A stretch of 14,348 nt of DNA from Chloroflexota bacterium (GCA_005883775.1 VBEU01000114.1:1-14348); one strand, 5' to 3'. Positions 7,410 through 14,348 are shown, counted from the stretch's first letter. Numbers and translations: made by a program. The notes: generated from the letters alone by a model not told the origin.

Positions 7410-8548
7410 TGGGGATCCGCGGGGCGCGCCCCGCGCGTCAGCGCTCCGCGGCCGGTCCATTCATCTTCGTTCTGCTGATCGTCGGTCTGATCGTCGGCGG
7501 CGTCGTCTTCGGCCGCCCCATCGCGGAAGACGCGATCGTCGCGCAGGTCCAGGAGCACGACACGCTGCTCAAACAGGAATTCATCCGGGGGCTCGTCGCC
7601 GACCGCGTCGGCGTGGAGCCGGATACGGCGAAGGATCCGCACGCCGAATCGCGCAGCTTCGTCATCGCGCGCGGAGAGACCGCCGGCAAGATCGCCCAGA
7701 ACCTCCAGGATCAAGGCTTCATCCGTTCCGCTCTCGCCTTCGCGTTCGTCCTCTACGACACCGGCCGTGAGACGTCGCTTCAATCCGGCACGTACACGAT
7801 CTCGCCGGCGTTCACGCCGCGCGAGCTCGCGCGCGTCTTCGAGAAGGCCCCGAGCGAGCAAACGGTCCTGCGGATCATCGAAGGCTGGCGCCTGAGCGAG
7901 ACCGCCGCCGCCGTGAACAAGGCCTTCCCCACGATCACCGTCGAGGAGTTTCTGAAAACAGCGGTCGTCGGGCAGCGGCAGAACACGGTGCTCGCGGGTC
8001 TCCCGGCGGACACGTCGCTCGAGGGATTTCTCTTCCCGGACACGTATTTCTTCAAGCCCACGGCGACGGCGACCCAGATCGTGGACGCGCTCCTCGACCA
8101 ATTCGAGCTGCGAGTAGGGCGAACGTTGCGACAGGCCGCCGTCGATCGCAAGACCACGATCTACGACATCGTGAAGCTCGGTTCGATCGTCGAACGAGAG
8201 GCGCGCGACCGGCAGGAGAGCGCGACCATAGCCGGCGTGTACACGAACCGTCTCGAGATCGGGATGAAGCTCGACGCTGACCCGACGGTCCAGTACGCGG
8301 TCGGCGAGTGGCGCGAGCCCACGCTCCAAGACCTCGAGGTCGATTCGCCGTACAACACGTACAAGGTCGCCGGCCTTCCGCCGACGCCGATCTGCAGCCC
8401 CGGGCAGCCCGCGCTCGAGGGTGCGGCCAAGCCGGCACAGGTCCCGTACTTCTACTTCGTCGCGAAGAACGACGGCACGGGCGACCACGCCTTCGCGACG
8501 ACCCTCGAGGAGCACGAGGCCAACCGGATCAAATACGGGAACAAATAG
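7409..8548 (+). CDS. mltG: Endolytic murein transglycosylase MltG (YceG)
   Basis: MltG cleaves nascent glycan strands at the outer face of the cytoplasmic membrane and helps set peptidoglycan chain length. The 379-residue protein has a short basic N-terminus, one membrane anchor (about residues 16-36, FIFVLLIVGLIVGGVVFG) and a LysM-like region (SFVIARGETAGKIAQNLQ). The YceG catalytic domain contains EGFLFPDTYFF, LGSIVEREA (Glu262 is the expected catalytic glutamate) and YNTYKVAGLPPTPICSPG, and ends with YFYFVAKNDGTGDHAFATTL. Length and motifs match an intact family member. ATG 7409 overlaps the ruvX stop by one base. Three bases separate its stop from aroE. Confidence 0.95.
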   Translation: MGIRGARPARQRSAAGPFIFVLLIVGLIVGGVVFGRPIAEDAIVAQVQEHDTLLKQEFIRGLVADRVGVEPDTAKDPHAESRSFVIARGETAGKIAQNLQDQGFIRSALAFAFVLYDTGRETSLQSGTYTISPAFTPRELARVFEKAPSEQTVLRIIEGWRLSETAAAVNKAFPTITVEEFLKTAVVGQRQNTVLAGLPADTSLEGFLFPDTYFFKPTATATQIVDALLDQFELRVGRTLRQAAVDRKTTIYDIVKLGSIVEREARDRQESATIAGVYTNRLEIGMKLDADPTVQYAVGEWREPTLQDLEVDSPYNTYKVAGLPPTPICSPGQPALEGAAKPAQVPYFYFVAKNDGTGDHAFATTLEEHEANRIKYGNK

Positions 8549-8551
8549 GCC

Positions 8552-9318
8552 GTGAGTCAGGTCTGGCTCATCGGCCATCCCGTTGCGCATTCGCTTTCGC
8601 CCGCGATGCACAACGCGGCGTTCACGAAGCTCGGCTTACCCCATCGCTACGAGGCGAAGGAGACCGCGGACGATCAGCTCGCCGCGACCCTCGACCGCAT
8701 GCGCCGCGACGACGTGCTCGGCGCCAACGTGACGATTCCGCACAAAGAGGCGGTGCTCCGGCTCGTCGATGAGGTCACCGCTGCGACAACACCGATCGGT
8801 TCGGCTTTCACCACGGTCTCGAGAGCGCCGGGATCTTGGAGATCACCAACAAAGACGTTCTTGTCCTAGGCGCCGGCGGCGCCGCTCGTGCCTGCGTGCT
8901 CGAGCTTCAGAGCGGCAACGACGTGCTCATCGCCAACCGCTCTGTCGAGCGAGCCCAGCGTCTCGTCGATTCCATCGCCTCGCCGGCCGATCAGACGGGG
9001 GAGCTGCGCGCGCTTGGGTGGGATGAAGCGCGGCAGCTCACGTGGGTCGACGCGCTCGTCAACGCGACGCCGCTCGGGATGCGAGGCGAGGATGCGCTGG
9101 AAGGGTTCGCCTTCGATCCGCTCCCTGCGATCATCGCCGACCTCGTCCCGGTCGCCGCGGAGACGCCGCTGGTCCGGCGCGCGCGCGAGGCTCAACATGT
9201 GCGCGTGATGGACGGCCTCCTCATGCTCCTGCACCAGGCGGCGCGCTCGTTCGAGCTCTGGACGGGCGTGCCTGCGCCCATCGAAGAGATGCGCGCGGCG
9301 CTGCCGCGGTCGGTATGA
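8552..9318 (+). pseudogene. aroE: Shikimate dehydrogenase, broken by an internal deletion with frameshift
   Basis: AroE reduces 3-dehydroshikimate to shikimate with NADPH. The 5' part from GTG 8552 reads a normal N-domain: SQVWLIGHPVAHSLSPAMHN, then GANVTIPHKEAV with the catalytic Lys, up to DEVTAA near 8784. From about 8785 the homology continues in another frame: DNTDRFGFHHGLESAG, VLVLGAGGAARA (NADP loop), NRSVERA, NATPLGM and DGLLMLLHQAARSFELW, to TGA 9316-9318. The conserved A-x-x-I-G-A-V-N-T stretch and the linker before DNTD are missing, about 19 codons by comparison with E. coli AroE. The frame change requires a lost length of 1 modulo 3 (for example 55 or 58 bases). The 5' frame stops at TAG 8867-8869. 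A 10-base palindrome (8791-8800) abuts the junction. The cause may be a true deletion or an assembly error. Confidence 0.9.
8791..8800. repeat. Perfect 10-base palindrome at the aroE junction
   Basis: ACCGATCGGT is identical to its reverse complement and starts within about six bases of the point where AroE homology changes frame. It encodes part of the NTDRF motif, so codon content may explain it. It is listed because palindromes can promote template switching or assembly errors. Confidence 0.4.
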
Positions 9319-10460
9319 GGGTTCTCACCGCTGGCGAGTCCCACGGCCCAGGCGTCCTCGCGGTCATCGACGGCGTTCCGGCCGGGCTCGCGGTGTCACC
9401 GGCCGAGATCGATGCGGACCTGCGGCGCCGGCAGCTCGGCTACGGACGCGGCGCTCGGCAGAAGATCGAGCGCGACGCTGTGCGCATCACCGGGGGCGTG
9501 CGGCAGGGGCGCACCACCGGCGCGCCGATCGCCCTCCAGATCGACAACCGCGACGCGGTCAACTGGGAGCGCGTCATGAGCGTCGAGCCCGTGGCCGAGC
9601 CGCCCGATGCGGTGACGCGACTCCGCCCGGGTCATGCGGACCTCGCCGGTGCGCTCAAGTTCGGTCACGAAGACGTCCGCGATGTCATCGAGCGAGCGAG
9701 CGCGCGCGAGACCGCGGCGCGCGTGGCCGCGGGTGCGGTCGCGAAAGCGCTGCTTCGCGTGGTCGGGACAGACGTGCTGAGCGAGACGAAGTCGATCGGT
9801 GACGTCTCGAGCGAGCCGCGCTTCAACCGCGACGCGATCGAGGCGAGCGAGGTGCGGAGCTCGGATCCAAAGGCGAGCACGGCGATGATCGCGGCGATCG
9901 CGGCGGCGCGCGAGGCGGGGGACACGCTCGGTGGCGTCGTCGCCCTCCGCGCGAGCGCTGTCGTCCCCGGACTCGGCTCGTTCGCCGAGTGGGACCGCCG
10001 GCTCGACGGCCGGATCGCGCAGGCGCTCATGTCGATCCAGAGCGCGAAGGGCGTGCAGTTCGCGGACGCGTTCGTCGCCTCGCACGAGCGCGGGAGCGCG
10101 GTCCATGACCCGATCGCGGTCGAGGGCGGCGCATTCGTCCGAAGTCGCAACCGCGCTGGGGGGCTCGAGGGTGGCGTCACGAACGGCGAGGACATCGTCG
10201 TCGAGATCGCGTTCAAGCCGATCTCGACGCTGATGAAGCCGCTGCCTTCGGCGGATCTCCGCACCGGAGCGCCGTCCCCCGCACACGTAGAGCGAAGCGA
10301 CGTCTGCGTCATTCCCGCGGCGGGTGTGGTCGCCGAGGCGATGCTCGCGCTCGTCCTGGCGGACGCGCTCTGTGAGAAGTTCGGGAACGACAGCGTGGAC
10401 GACCTCTGCGCTGCGGTCGAGCGGTACCGGCAGCGGCTTCGCCCCATCGACAATCGGTAA
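9315..10460 (+). CDS. aroC: Chorismate synthase
   Basis: AroC converts 5-enolpyruvylshikimate-3-phosphate to chorismate using reduced FMN. ATG 9315 overlaps the aroE stop as ATGA, and the protein then starts with LTAGESHGPG (His10 conserved), giving 381 residues, the usual size. Other family blocks are RRRQLGYGRGARQKIE, RPGHADLAGALKFGHED, ERASARETAARVAAGA, SIQSAKGVQFADAF, NRAGGLEGGVTNGEDI and AFKPISTL. All are intact. The open frame extends 273 bases upstream of the ATG, but that part overlaps aroE and has no homology. Translation may be coupled to termination at the aroE stop. In the sequence as given, ribosomes starting at aroE would stop 450 bases earlier, so this coupling would be lost if the aroE break is real. 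Confidence 0.97.
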   Translation: MRVLTAGESHGPGVLAVIDGVPAGLAVSPAEIDADLRRRQLGYGRGARQKIERDAVRITGGVRQGRTTGAPIALQIDNRDAVNWERVMSVEPVAEPPDAVTRLRPGHADLAGALKFGHEDVRDVIERASARETAARVAAGAVAKALLRVVGTDVLSETKSIGDVSSEPRFNRDAIEASEVRSSDPKASTAMIAAIAAAREAGDTLGGVVALRASAVVPGLGSFAEWDRRLDGRIAQALMSIQSAKGVQFADAFVASHERGSAVHDPIAVEGGAFVRSRNRAGGLEGGVTNGEDIVVEIAFKPISTLMKPLPSADLRTGAPSPAHVERSDVCVIPAAGVVAEAMLALVLADALCEKFGNDSVDDLCAAVERYRQRLRPIDNR

Positions 10461-12055
10461 TGCACCTCTTTCTCGTGGGTCCGCCCGGGATCGGAAAGTC
10501 CACCGTCGCTCCGGTGCTCGCTCACCATTTTGGCGCCGCGGTGATCGAGCTCGACCGCGAGATCCAGCGTCGCGCCGGAAAGCCGAACAAAGACGTCATC
10601 GAGCAGGACGGCATGGATCGCTTCCGGGAGGTCGAGTCGAGTGCACTGATGCGGCTTGCGCCAACACCGTCGTGGGTGGTCGTGGATACCGGCGGCGGCG
10701 CGCCGATCCGCGAGGAGAACCGTGCGCTCATGCGCAAGCTTGGACTGATCATCGGCCTGCGTGGCTCGCTGGACCGCGTCGCATCCGGGATCGCGGCGAC
10801 GCAGCAGAAGCGGCCGTACCAGAACGTCGCTCCGCGCGACCGCGCGCGTCAGGTGCTCCGGGAGCGTCGGACCGCCTACGCCGACACCGATGTGACGTTC
10901 GACGTCGACGGCGCGACCGTCGACGAGACCGCTCGCGCGATCGCCGCGTGGCTTGTCTCGGCGCGCGGCGTTCGCATCGACGTGGCCGGACCGGAGCGGG
11001 CGACCCCGAGTCGTGTTCTCATCCGCGCCGGCCTCCTCGATCACGTGGGGCCGCACCTCGCGGACCTCGGCTGGCGCGGCCAGGTGGCCGTCGTGAGCGA
11101 TGCGCAGACGGCGGCGCGTTACGAGCCCGACCTCCTGCGGTCTCTGGGCTCCGTCGGCCTCAAGGCCGTGACACTGCGGGTGCCCGCCGGTGAGCGCGGC
11201 AAGCAGTTCCGCATCGCGGCGCGCCTTTGGGCGTCGCTCGCGAGCTACCGCGTCGGCCGCGACGGCGGGATCATCGCGCTTGGGGGCGGCAGTGTTGGCG
11301 ACGTCGCGGGGTTCGTCGCGGCGACCTACCTCCGCGGCATCCGCCTCGCGCACGTCCCGACCACGCTGCTCGGCATGGCCGACGCGTCGATCGGCGGAAA
11401 GACGGCGATCGACATTGCCGCGGGGAAGAACCTGGTCGGCGCGTTCCACTCACCGGACGCGGTCTTCGCCGACCTCGCCGTACTCGCGACCCTTCCGCCG
11501 CGACAGCTTTCGTCGGGTCTCGCCGAGGTGACGAAGTGCGCGTTCCTCGCCGATCGCGAGTCGGTCGCCCAGCTCGCGCGATCGCTCGAGCGCGTCCGCG
11601 CCGGCGACCTGGGTGCGATCCTCGCCGCGGTCACGATCGCCGCGGAGGTGAAGGGCGGCATCGTGAGTCAGGATCCGCGCGAGGCCGGGCTGCGTGAGCT
11701 CCTCAACTTCGGTCACACCATGGGTCACGCGTACGAGGCCGCGTCTGGCTACCGCGCGACGCACGGCGAGGCGGTGGCGATCGGTATGGTCTACGCGACC
11801 GCGCTCGCCGAGCAGCTCGAGCTCACGGCGGCCACGGTCCGCCCCCTGCTCGAGGATCTCCTCGATCGAGCGGCGCTCCCAACGCGCGCGCGCCTTCCCA
11901 AGGGTGTCTGGAGCTTCGTCCTCCAGGACAAGAAGGCGCGCGCCGGCAAGCTTCGCTGGATCCTGCCGCGCCGGATCGGGCAGTTCAGCGAGGTGACCGA
12001 CGTGGGCGAGCCCGCACTTCGGGCTGCCGCTCGGATCGTGGAGCACGCGGCATGA
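10460..12055 (+). CDS. aroKB: Bifunctional shikimate kinase / 3-dehydroquinate synthase
   Basis: A single 531-residue frame joins two pathway enzymes. Residues 1 to about 165 are shikimate kinase: Walker A GPPGIGKST (7-15), ELDREIQRRAGK, DRFREVES, VVDTGGGAPI and a lid/adenine region RPYQNVAPRDRARQVL. From about 170 it is 3-dehydroquinate synthase: GGGSVGDVAGFVAATYLRG (from Gly275, NAD loop), PTTLLGMADASIGGKT, GKNLVGAFHSP and GLAEVTK. The probable zinc ligands are Glu356, a His of the GHTMGH motif (His419) and His435 (HGEAVAIGM). The kinase phosphorylates shikimate; the synthase makes the first ring compound from DAHP. AroK-AroB fusions are known, for instance in Thermotoga maritima. ATG 10460 shares one base with the aroC stop, and the TGA overlaps the aroQ start by four bases. 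Confidence 0.96.
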   Translation: MHLFLVGPPGIGKSTVAPVLAHHFGAAVIELDREIQRRAGKPNKDVIEQDGMDRFREVESSALMRLAPTPSWVVVDTGGGAPIREENRALMRKLGLIIGLRGSLDRVASGIAATQQKRPYQNVAPRDRARQVLRERRTAYADTDVTFDVDGATVDETARAIAAWLVSARGVRIDVAGPERATPSRVLIRAGLLDHVGPHLADLGWRGQVAVVSDAQTAARYEPDLLRSLGSVGLKAVTLRVPAGERGKQFRIAARLWASLASYRVGRDGGIIALGGGSVGDVAGFVAATYLRGIRLAHVPTTLLGMADASIGGKTAIDIAAGKNLVGAFHSPDAVFADLAVLATLPPRQLSSGLAEVTKCAFLADRESVAQLARSLERVRAGDLGAILAAVTIAAEVKGGIVSQDPREAGLRELLNFGHTMGHAYEAASGYRATHGEAVAIGMVYATALAEQLELTAATVRPLLEDLLDRAALPTRARLPKGVWSFVLQDKKARAGKLRWILPRRIGQFSEVTDVGEPALRAAARIVEHAA

Positions 12056-12069
12056 AGCTCCTCTTCATG
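12051..12069 (+). other. Stem-loop over the aroQ start codon
   Basis: CATGAAG (12051-12057) and CTTCATG (12063-12069) form a perfect seven-base inverted repeat with a five-base loop. It covers the ATG of aroQ and ends six to nine bases before the aroQ frame break. The residues MKLLFM are normal for the family, so the repeat may be a codon coincidence. It could weaken initiation or favour polymerase skipping. Confidence 0.4.
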
Positions 12070-12410
12070 AATGGTCCGACGAGATCGCGCGTCAGGCCGG
12101 GTGCGATCTCGTCGCCTTCCAGTCGAACCACGAGGGCGCGCTGATCGACTTCCTCCAGCAGCACCGCGACGCGCGAGGTGCGATCATCAATCCGGGCGGG
12201 CTCGCGCACACCTCGATCGTGCTGCGCGACGCCGTGGCGGACTCCCCGTTCCCGGTGGTCGAGGTACACATCAGCGAGATCGCCGCGCGCGAGGAGTTCC
12301 GGAAGAAGAGCTATCTGACCGAGGTGACCGAGTCGCAATTCATCGGTAAAGGCGTGGCGGGATACGAGCTGGCCCTACGCTGGCTCATCGAGGAGACGAA
12401 GAAAACGTGA
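12052..12410 (+). pseudogene. aroQ: Type II 3-dehydroquinate dehydratase, broken by an internal deletion with frameshift
   Basis: AroQ (type II) dehydrates 3-dehydroquinate to 3-dehydroshikimate. ATG 12052, overlapping the aroB stop as ATGA, begins MKLLFMNGP, the normal opening of the family. The next expected block N-L-N-L-L-G-x-R-E-P-x-x-Y-G, which contains the catalytic Tyr and lid residues, is absent. From 12078 homology resumes in a different frame: DEIARQAGCDLVAFQSNHEG, ALIDFLQQ, AIINPGGLAHTSIVLRDA, PVVEVHISEI and SQFIGKGVAGYELALRWL, to TGA 12408-12410. About 25 codons are missing compared with a typical 145-residue enzyme, and the loss must be 1 modulo 3. The 5' frame stops at TGA 12142-12144 after 30 residues. 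As written it cannot make active enzyme. It may be a real deletion or an assembly error. Confidence 0.9.
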
Positions 12411-12964
12411 TCAGTGCCGGGGAGATCAAGCGCGGAATGACGATCGAGCTCGACGGCGTCCTCTATCAGATCGTCGAGTTCCAGCACATCAAGCTCGGAC
12501 GGGGGAGCGCGCAGATGCGCATGAAGCTCCGCAACGTTCGCAAGGGCGATCTCGTCGAGAAGACGTTCCAGGCCAACGATCGCTACCAGCGCGCTCGCCT
12601 GGACCACCGGAATGTCCAGTTCATGTACAAGGACGGAACGCATTACCACTTCATGGACACGGCGACGTACGACCAGATCGCGCTCGACGACGACCAGCTG
12701 GGCGACGCGACGAACTACCTCACCGACGGGATGACCGTGATCCTGAGCGAATACGAAGGATCGCCGATCGGCGTCGAAATGCCGGCGTCGGTCGTCCTCA
12801 CGGTGACCGACACGGACCTCGGACTCAAGGGCGACACGGCGACGGGCGCGACGAAGCCGGCGACGCTCGAGACTGGAATTCGCGTAAACGTGCCGCTTTT
12901 CGTCGAGCGCGGCGACAAGATCAAGGTCGACACGCGGACCGGTGACTACCTCGAGCGCGCCTAG
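12407..12964 (+). CDS. efp: Translation elongation factor P
   Basis: EF-P binds between the ribosomal P and E sites and relieves stalling at polyproline stretches. The 185 residues have the normal three-beta-barrel layout: the KOW-like N-domain (SAGEIKRGMTIELDGVLYQI), the central domain (YKDGTHYHFMDTATYDQIAL) and the C-terminal OB domain with the EF-P signature region (KPATLETGIRVNVPLFV, then GDKIKVDTRTGDYLERA). The tip of the N-domain loop reads KLGRGSAQ, so the residue modified in many bacteria is Arg32 rather than Lys. Pseudomonas aeruginosa EF-P also has Arg32, which EarP rhamnosylates, but no earP-like gene is visible here. GTG 12407 overlaps the aroQ stop as GTGA. An aro-efp order is also seen in Actinobacteria. 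Confidence 0.97.
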   Translation: MISAGEIKRGMTIELDGVLYQIVEFQHIKLGRGSAQMRMKLRNVRKGDLVEKTFQANDRYQRARLDHRNVQFMYKDGTHYHFMDTATYDQIALDDDQLGDATNYLTDGMTVILSEYEGSPIGVEMPASVVLTVTDTDLGLKGDTATGATKPATLETGIRVNVPLFVERGDKIKVDTRTGDYLERA

Positions 12965-14165
12965 CCGGATCCTGCGCGTCGGGCAGATAGTCACGCGCCT
13001 GGCCGCGCACATCCAGTCGGGCGACGAGTTCAAGGACCTCTGGATCGAAGGCGAGGTCGTTCAAGCGCGAAGCTCGCCCGTCGGTCACGTGTACTTCACG
13101 CTTCGCGACAACGTCGGGCAGCTGCAGTGCGTGCTCTTCGCCATGAAGGCCGCGCAGATCGCGCTCACGCCACGCGACGGCAGCAAGGTGCTGGCACACG
13201 GCTACATCGAGCTCTACACAAAGGACGGGCGGTGCCAGCTTCAGGTCGACGACATCCGGCCGGCTGGGGCGGGCGACGCGTACCTCCGGTTCGAAGCGCT
13301 CAAGCGGCGGCTCACCGCCGAGGGACTCTTTGCGGTCGAACGCAAGCGGCCGCTCCCTCCTGCGCCGCGGCGCATCGGCGTGGTCACGAGCCCGATCGGT
13401 GCGGTGTGGCACGACATCCAGCAGATCGTCGCGCGCCGCGATGCGCGCATGGAGCTCATCCTCGCGCCGGCGCAGGTGCAGGGCGTCGGGGCGGTCGAGT
13501 CGCTCATCGCAGCGCTCGACGGGCTCGCGCAGATCCGCGACCTCGACGTCGTCATCCTCGCGCGCGGCGGCGGCGCTGCGGAGGACCTCGCGCCGTTCAA
13601 CGACGAGGCGCTCGTGCGCGCGCTCTCACGCTTCCCGCGACCGGTCTGCTCCGGCGTGGGTCACGAGACCGACGTCACGCTCGCCGACCTCGCGGCCGAC
13701 GTGCGGGCGCCGACGCCCTCCGCCGCGGCCGAGCTCGTCGTGCCCGACTCCAGCGCTTCGCAACAGCGCGCGAACCGCGCCTGGCGCCGCGTTGCGGGCC
13801 GAGTTCGCGAGCGGATCGAGGAGCGGCGCCGGCGCCTCGAGACGGCCCGGCGGATGATCGATCGCCGCGCTCCCGCGATGCGCCTTGCGGTGCGGCGCCA
13901 GCGCATCGACGACGCGCGACGAGTTCTCGATCGCGCGATCGCGCGCGCGGTCCCGCTCCGGCGGCAGCGCGCGGTGTCCGCGCAGCGCCGTCTCGCAGCG
14001 CTTTCGCCGCTCGCGGTACTCGGACGCGGCTACGCGATCGTCGAGGGGGCAGACGGCCACATCCGCGCGTCAGTCGCAACGCTCGGGGCAGGGGAGCACG
14101 TGCGGATCCGCATGCGTGACGGCCGCGCCGGCGCGTTGGTGGAGACTGTCGAGCGCAATGGCTGA
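12942..14165 (+). CDS. xseA: Exodeoxyribonuclease VII large subunit
   Basis: XseA is the catalytic subunit of exonuclease VII, which degrades single-stranded DNA from both ends into oligonucleotides. The 407 residues start with an OB-fold ssDNA-binding domain (LRVGQIV, LWIEGEVVQARSSPVGHVYF, QLQVDDIRPAG). The nuclease domain follows with GVVTSPIGAVWHDI, VVILARGGGAAEDLAPFNDE and SGVGHETDVTLADLAADVRA; His241 and Asp244 match the essential His and Asp of the family. A long arginine-rich coiled coil (about 265-355), which binds XseB subunits, comes next, and the end is SPLAVLGRGYAIV plus a small beta region. GTG 12942 overlaps efp by 23 bases, the largest overlap in the window. It is the last start before the conserved block. 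The stop overlaps xseB by eight bases. Confidence 0.96.
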   Translation: MTTSSAPSRILRVGQIVTRLAAHIQSGDEFKDLWIEGEVVQARSSPVGHVYFTLRDNVGQLQCVLFAMKAAQIALTPRDGSKVLAHGYIELYTKDGRCQLQVDDIRPAGAGDAYLRFEALKRRLTAEGLFAVERKRPLPPAPRRIGVVTSPIGAVWHDIQQIVARRDARMELILAPAQVQGVGAVESLIAALDGLAQIRDLDVVILARGGGAAEDLAPFNDEALVRALSRFPRPVCSGVGHETDVTLADLAADVRAPTPSAAAELVVPDSSASQQRANRAWRRVAGRVRERIEERRRRLETARRMIDRRAPAMRLAVRRQRIDDARRVLDRAIARAVPLRRQRAVSAQRRLAALSPLAVLGRGYAIVEGADGHIRASVATLGAGEHVRIRMRDGRAGALVETVERNG

Positions 14166-14348
14166 ACCGGAGGTCTCTCTCGACAAGGCGCTCGAGCGTC
14201 TCGAGTCCATCGCCGACAAGCTCGAGGATCCCGCGCTCGACCTCGACGAGGCCGTGCGCCTGTACGAGGAGGGGCTGCGCCTGTACGCCGAGTGCGCGAA
14301 GCGCCTGGACGCCGCGGACCTGCGGATCACGCAGCTCGCGGACGCGCT
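14158..14348 (+). CDS. xseB: Exodeoxyribonuclease VII small subunit (3' end outside the window)
   Basis: From ATG 14158 the frame encodes 63 residues before the window ends. The motifs SLDKALERLESIADKLED, LDLDEAVRLYEEGLRLY and CAKRLDAADLRIT match XseB, a short two-helix protein of about 65-85 residues. Several copies bind the XseA coiled coil and are needed for stable exonuclease VII. It overlaps the end of xseA by eight bases, so stoichiometric co-translation is likely. Only the last few codons appear to be missing because of the window edge. Confidence 0.92.
   Translation, partial: MAEPEVSLDKALERLESIADKLEDPALDLDEAVRLYEEGLRLYAECAKRLDAADLRITQLADA

Noticed and set aside
8770..8870. Programmed ribosomal frameshift or bypassing in aroE
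   Set aside because: Frameshifting or bypassing can skip or re-read bases but cannot supply the roughly 19 missing conserved residues, and no slippery heptamer is evident at the junction.
9042..9314. Upstream extension of aroC
   Set aside because: Chorismate synthase homology begins exactly at ATG 9315. The extension is a shadow of aroE.
9665..11449. Long minus-strand open frame (594 residues), with similar long ones at 382-1725 and 7034-8611
   Set aside because: They lie antisense to well-supported genes, have low-complexity Arg/Ala/Asp-rich translations and no recognisable motif. Such shadows are expected in DNA of this GC content.
12071..12349. Separate small gene overlapping aroQ
   Set aside because: The translation is Arg-rich without motifs, whereas another frame of the same stretch reads clear AroQ sequence.
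1..14348. CRISPR arrays, tRNA or rRNA genes, insertion sequences, toxin-antitoxin pairs
   Set aside because: No regularly spaced repeats, tRNA-like cloverleaf, transposase motif or terminal inverted repeats were seen. Nearly all bases are accounted for by coding genes.

Overview
The window is about 14.3 kb of very GC-rich bacterial chromosome with every supported gene on the + strand and no gene-free stretch longer than about 90 bases. Gene content and order (alaS, ruvX, mltG, aroE, aroC, aroK/aroB, aroQ, efp, then xseA-xseB) follow the chorismate/EF-P cluster known from Actinobacteria (for example Mycobacterium tuberculosis Rv2555c-Rv2534c) and partly from Firmicutes (alaS-yrrK). The EF-P tip loop (IKLGRGSAQ, Arg32) and the fused AroK-AroB resemble Chloroflexota-type proteins as I remember them. 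I infer an uncultured Chloroflexota or a related high-GC lineage, with moderate confidence. No phage, plasmid, insertion sequence, CRISPR or RNA gene was seen.

Layout. 1-1419: a polytopic membrane protein resembling DUF2029/GT87 glycosyltransferases (start may lie outside the window) and a small hydrophobic protein. 1453-1731: a YtxH-family small membrane protein, followed by a strong intrinsic terminator (1755-1791). 1820-4468: alanyl-tRNA synthetase, apparently initiated at a CTG codon. 4461-7024: a two-gene envelope module, a degenerate FtsA/PilM-like actin-fold protein and a single-pass protein with a baseplate-J-like extracellular region. 7029-8548: ruvX and mltG. 8552-12410: shikimate pathway genes aroE, aroC, aroKB and aroQ. 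12407-14348: efp, xseA and the 5' part of xseB.

From alaS onward the genes overlap by 1-23 bases or are separated by at most 4 bases, so they look like one long, translationally coupled operon. It combines translation (AlaRS, EF-P), peptidoglycan processing (MltG), nucleic-acid processing (RuvX, ExoVII) and four chorismate-pathway polypeptides covering five enzyme activities.

Two things stand out. First, aroE and aroQ, and only these two, are each broken by a short internal deletion that also shifts the frame. Estimated losses are about 19 and 25 codons; in both the lost length must be 1 modulo 3, and both junctions lie beside a palindrome or hairpin. Everything around them is intact. This is either real loss of two steps of an otherwise complete pathway or, more likely, a recurrent assembly or read artefact. 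Second, the actin-fold plus baseplate-J-like pair sits between housekeeping genes with no phage context and may be an undescribed envelope-spanning assembly.
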